Shown: positions 62,966 through 64,000 of the stretch, in pieces
Numbering within the stretch: position 1 is the first letter of the stretch
Layout of the letters: each line of letters opens with the position of its first letter
Assembly: GCA_016707895.1 (NCBI GenBank)
Contig: JADJGV010000034.1
Location: forward strand, 310,001-374,000
Origin: Myxococcales bacterium
GTDB lineage: Bacteria > Myxococcota_A > Polyangia > Haliangiales > Haliangiaceae
Length of the DNA stretch: 64,000 nucleotides
Reading direction: 5' to 3'
Made by a program: the position numbers and the translations under genes
The notes under the pieces: generated by a model
What the model saw: the letters and a program-made list of their open reading frames with translations, nothing else
Database searches by the model: none
Told to the model about the DNA's origin: nothing

Positions 62966-64000
62966 GGCTGTCCTTTCGGGTGGCGGTCGGCGTCGACGAG
63001 CGGCGAGAAGAAGTTGTCCTTCTTGACGTTCTCGTCGATGGTCAGCGGGAACTTGTAGCTGGGCGCGGCGCGTTGCGAGCAGTCGGTGCGCTCGCAGAAG
63101 CGGCAGGTCAGGCCCACCGGCACCGGCCGATCGCGCGGCACGTCGTCGGCGTAGACCATCGCGCGCGCGGCCTCGGCCTGGGTGCCGAGGCCGATCGCGT
63201 AGTTGACGCCGCGGACCAGCGAGCCGGCCATCGGCTGCGAGATCACCTTGGCGAAGCAGAAGTAGGTGTGGCCGTCGGGCATCGCCGAGTACTGCTTGGT
63301 GATCAGCGCCGGCGTCATGAACGCCGCGTGGACCGCCCACTTGGGGCACGAGCCGTGGCCGGCCGGGAAGCGCAGCCCCGACGCCGAGTAGCGCTTCGAC
63401 ACGTTGCCGGCGGCGTCGACCCGCAGGAAGTGCAGCGGCAGGCCGGCGGCCCGCGGGTCGCCGAGGTTGCACATCCGGTGCGCGACCGCCTCCCACGACG
63501 ACGCGAACAGCCCGACCAGGCGCGCGACGTCGTAGCGGGTGCGCTGCACCTCGGCGAAGAACTCGCGGTAGGGCAGGAGCAGCGCGCCGGCGAAGTAGTT
63601 GGCCAGGTGGATCTTGATCAGGTGGCCGGTCTCGGTGTGGCGCGGCGCGCTGGCCTCGGTCAGCCGCTCGTGCAGGCGGTTGCCGTCGAGCACGCACAGC
63701 CCGATCACGTGGGCCAGCTGGAACTTCAGCGCCTGGTCGCTGAGGTCGGTCGACAGGGTCAGCCGCCGCGCCGCGGGATCGAACGCGCGCACGACGCTCG
63801 ACGCGCCGGCCGGCGGCGTCACCGCGACGGTCACGCCGAACTGATCGGCCAGGAGCGCGGCCAGCGCCTCGGCCGGGTAGCGCCGCGGCAGCGCGGCCTT
63901 GGCGCGGACCTCGTCGGCGGCGGCCTCGAGCTCGGGGAAGTAGTTGCGGTGGCGCTCGAGGAAGTCGGTGACCTCGTCGCCGGGCGCGTAGCCCAGCGGC
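62962..64000 (-). CDS. ScfR-family short-chain acyl-CoA regulator (N-terminus outside window)
   Basis: The frame is open to the window edge, so the N-terminal DNA-binding (XRE-type) domain is not seen. The visible part includes an ImmA/IrrE-type region (LKFQLAHVIGLCVLDGNRLHERL and HLANYFAGALLLPYREFF) and the C-terminal DUF2083-like domain with LTCRFCERTDCSQRAAPSY, a conserved Cys-rich element. This architecture matches the RamB/PccR group, which senses short-chain acyl-CoA thioesters. Its coupling to ccr suggests that it controls acetyl/propionyl/crotonyl-CoA assimilation genes. Confidence 0.87.
   Translation of the reverse strand, partial: PLGYAPGDEVTDFLERHRNYFPELEAAADEVRAKAALPRRYPAEALAALLADQFGVTVAVTPPAGASSVVRAFDPAARRLTLSTDLSDQALKFQLAHVIGLCVLDGNRLHERLTEASAPRHTETGHLIKIHLANYFAGALLLPYREFFAEVQRTRYDVARLVGLFASSWEAVAHRMCNLGDPRAAGLPLHFLRVDAAGNVSKRYSASGLRFPAGHGSCPKWAVHAAFMTPALITKQYSAMPDGHTYFCFAKVISQPMAGSLVRGVNYAIGLGTQAEAARAMVYADDVPRDRPVPVGLTCRFCERTDCSQRAAPSYKFPLTIDENVKKDNFFSPLVDADRHPKGQP

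Overview
The window is very GC-rich DNA in which nearly every codon of the real genes ends in G or C, and genes are packed tightly with many 4-base GTGA or ATGA start/stop overlaps. The gene content (a Ser/Thr kinase with a PAS tail, many secreted lipoproteins with Ala/Asp/Pro linkers, Cys-rich lipoproteins, M3 and M13 metallopeptidases, a beta-helix/di-heme pair, a crotonyl-CoA reductase region) points to a myxobacterium (Myxococcota), perhaps a Haliangium/Kofleriaceae-type lineage. This is inferred from content only, since no rRNA or marker tree is available. I saw no rRNA, tRNA, CRISPR array, IS element or prophage. No gene-free stretch exceeds 300 bases.

Layout. Bases 1-2213 (minus): lipoproteins, one with an apparent frameshift, and cyaY. 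2252-3706: non-RD kinase with a PAS domain, followed by two hairpins. 3901-8087: an unassigned three-gene set (ketosynthase, ThDP enzyme, citrate-synthase-like protein). 8015-11853 (minus): pntA-pntB and a lipoprotein. 12061-13621: two hypothetical genes. 13551-17993 (minus): glycosyltransferase, GH130 phosphorylase-like protein and a phospholipase D-type enzyme. 18167-19676: pirin-like and GIN-domain proteins. 19906-23654: M13 peptidase and small coiled-coil or lipoprotein genes. 23773-25762 (minus): a protein with an HExxH motif, a coupled lipoprotein and a duplicated remnant of that lipoprotein's 3' end, which resembles an effector/immunity arrangement.

25847-28981: Tat-exported pirin, YwiC-like membrane protein, RIC (YtfE-type) iron-sulfur repair protein, and a TetR regulator with a palindromic operator in front of it. 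29050-31607: secreted beta-helix protein and di-heme CXXCH protein. 31614-40525: CocE-type hydrolase, lipoproteins, FAD oxidoreductase, SPFH/SHOCT protein, metallo-beta-lactamase-fold protein and an NmrA-type reductase divergent from a LysR regulator. 41525-45125 (minus): 11-module Cys-rich lipoprotein and M3 peptidase. 45313-49755: a complete BMP-type nucleoside ABC importer operon. 49779-50936: EGF/Kelch-like lipoprotein. 50975-56710 (minus): a tripartite RND efflux operon (outer membrane factor, adaptor, pump). 56805-61178: secreted proteins, a MauG-like di-heme protein and a HIT protein. 61206-64000 (minus): a ScfR-type acyl-CoA regulator, crotonyl-CoA carboxylase/reductase and an epimerase-like VOC protein, translationally coupled and consistent with C4/C5 acyl-CoA metabolism.

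Because of the base composition, long open frames occur opposite almost every gene. Calls were made from codon third-position bias, recognisable families, start context and neighbour spacing. Functions are by family resemblance only; no database search was run.
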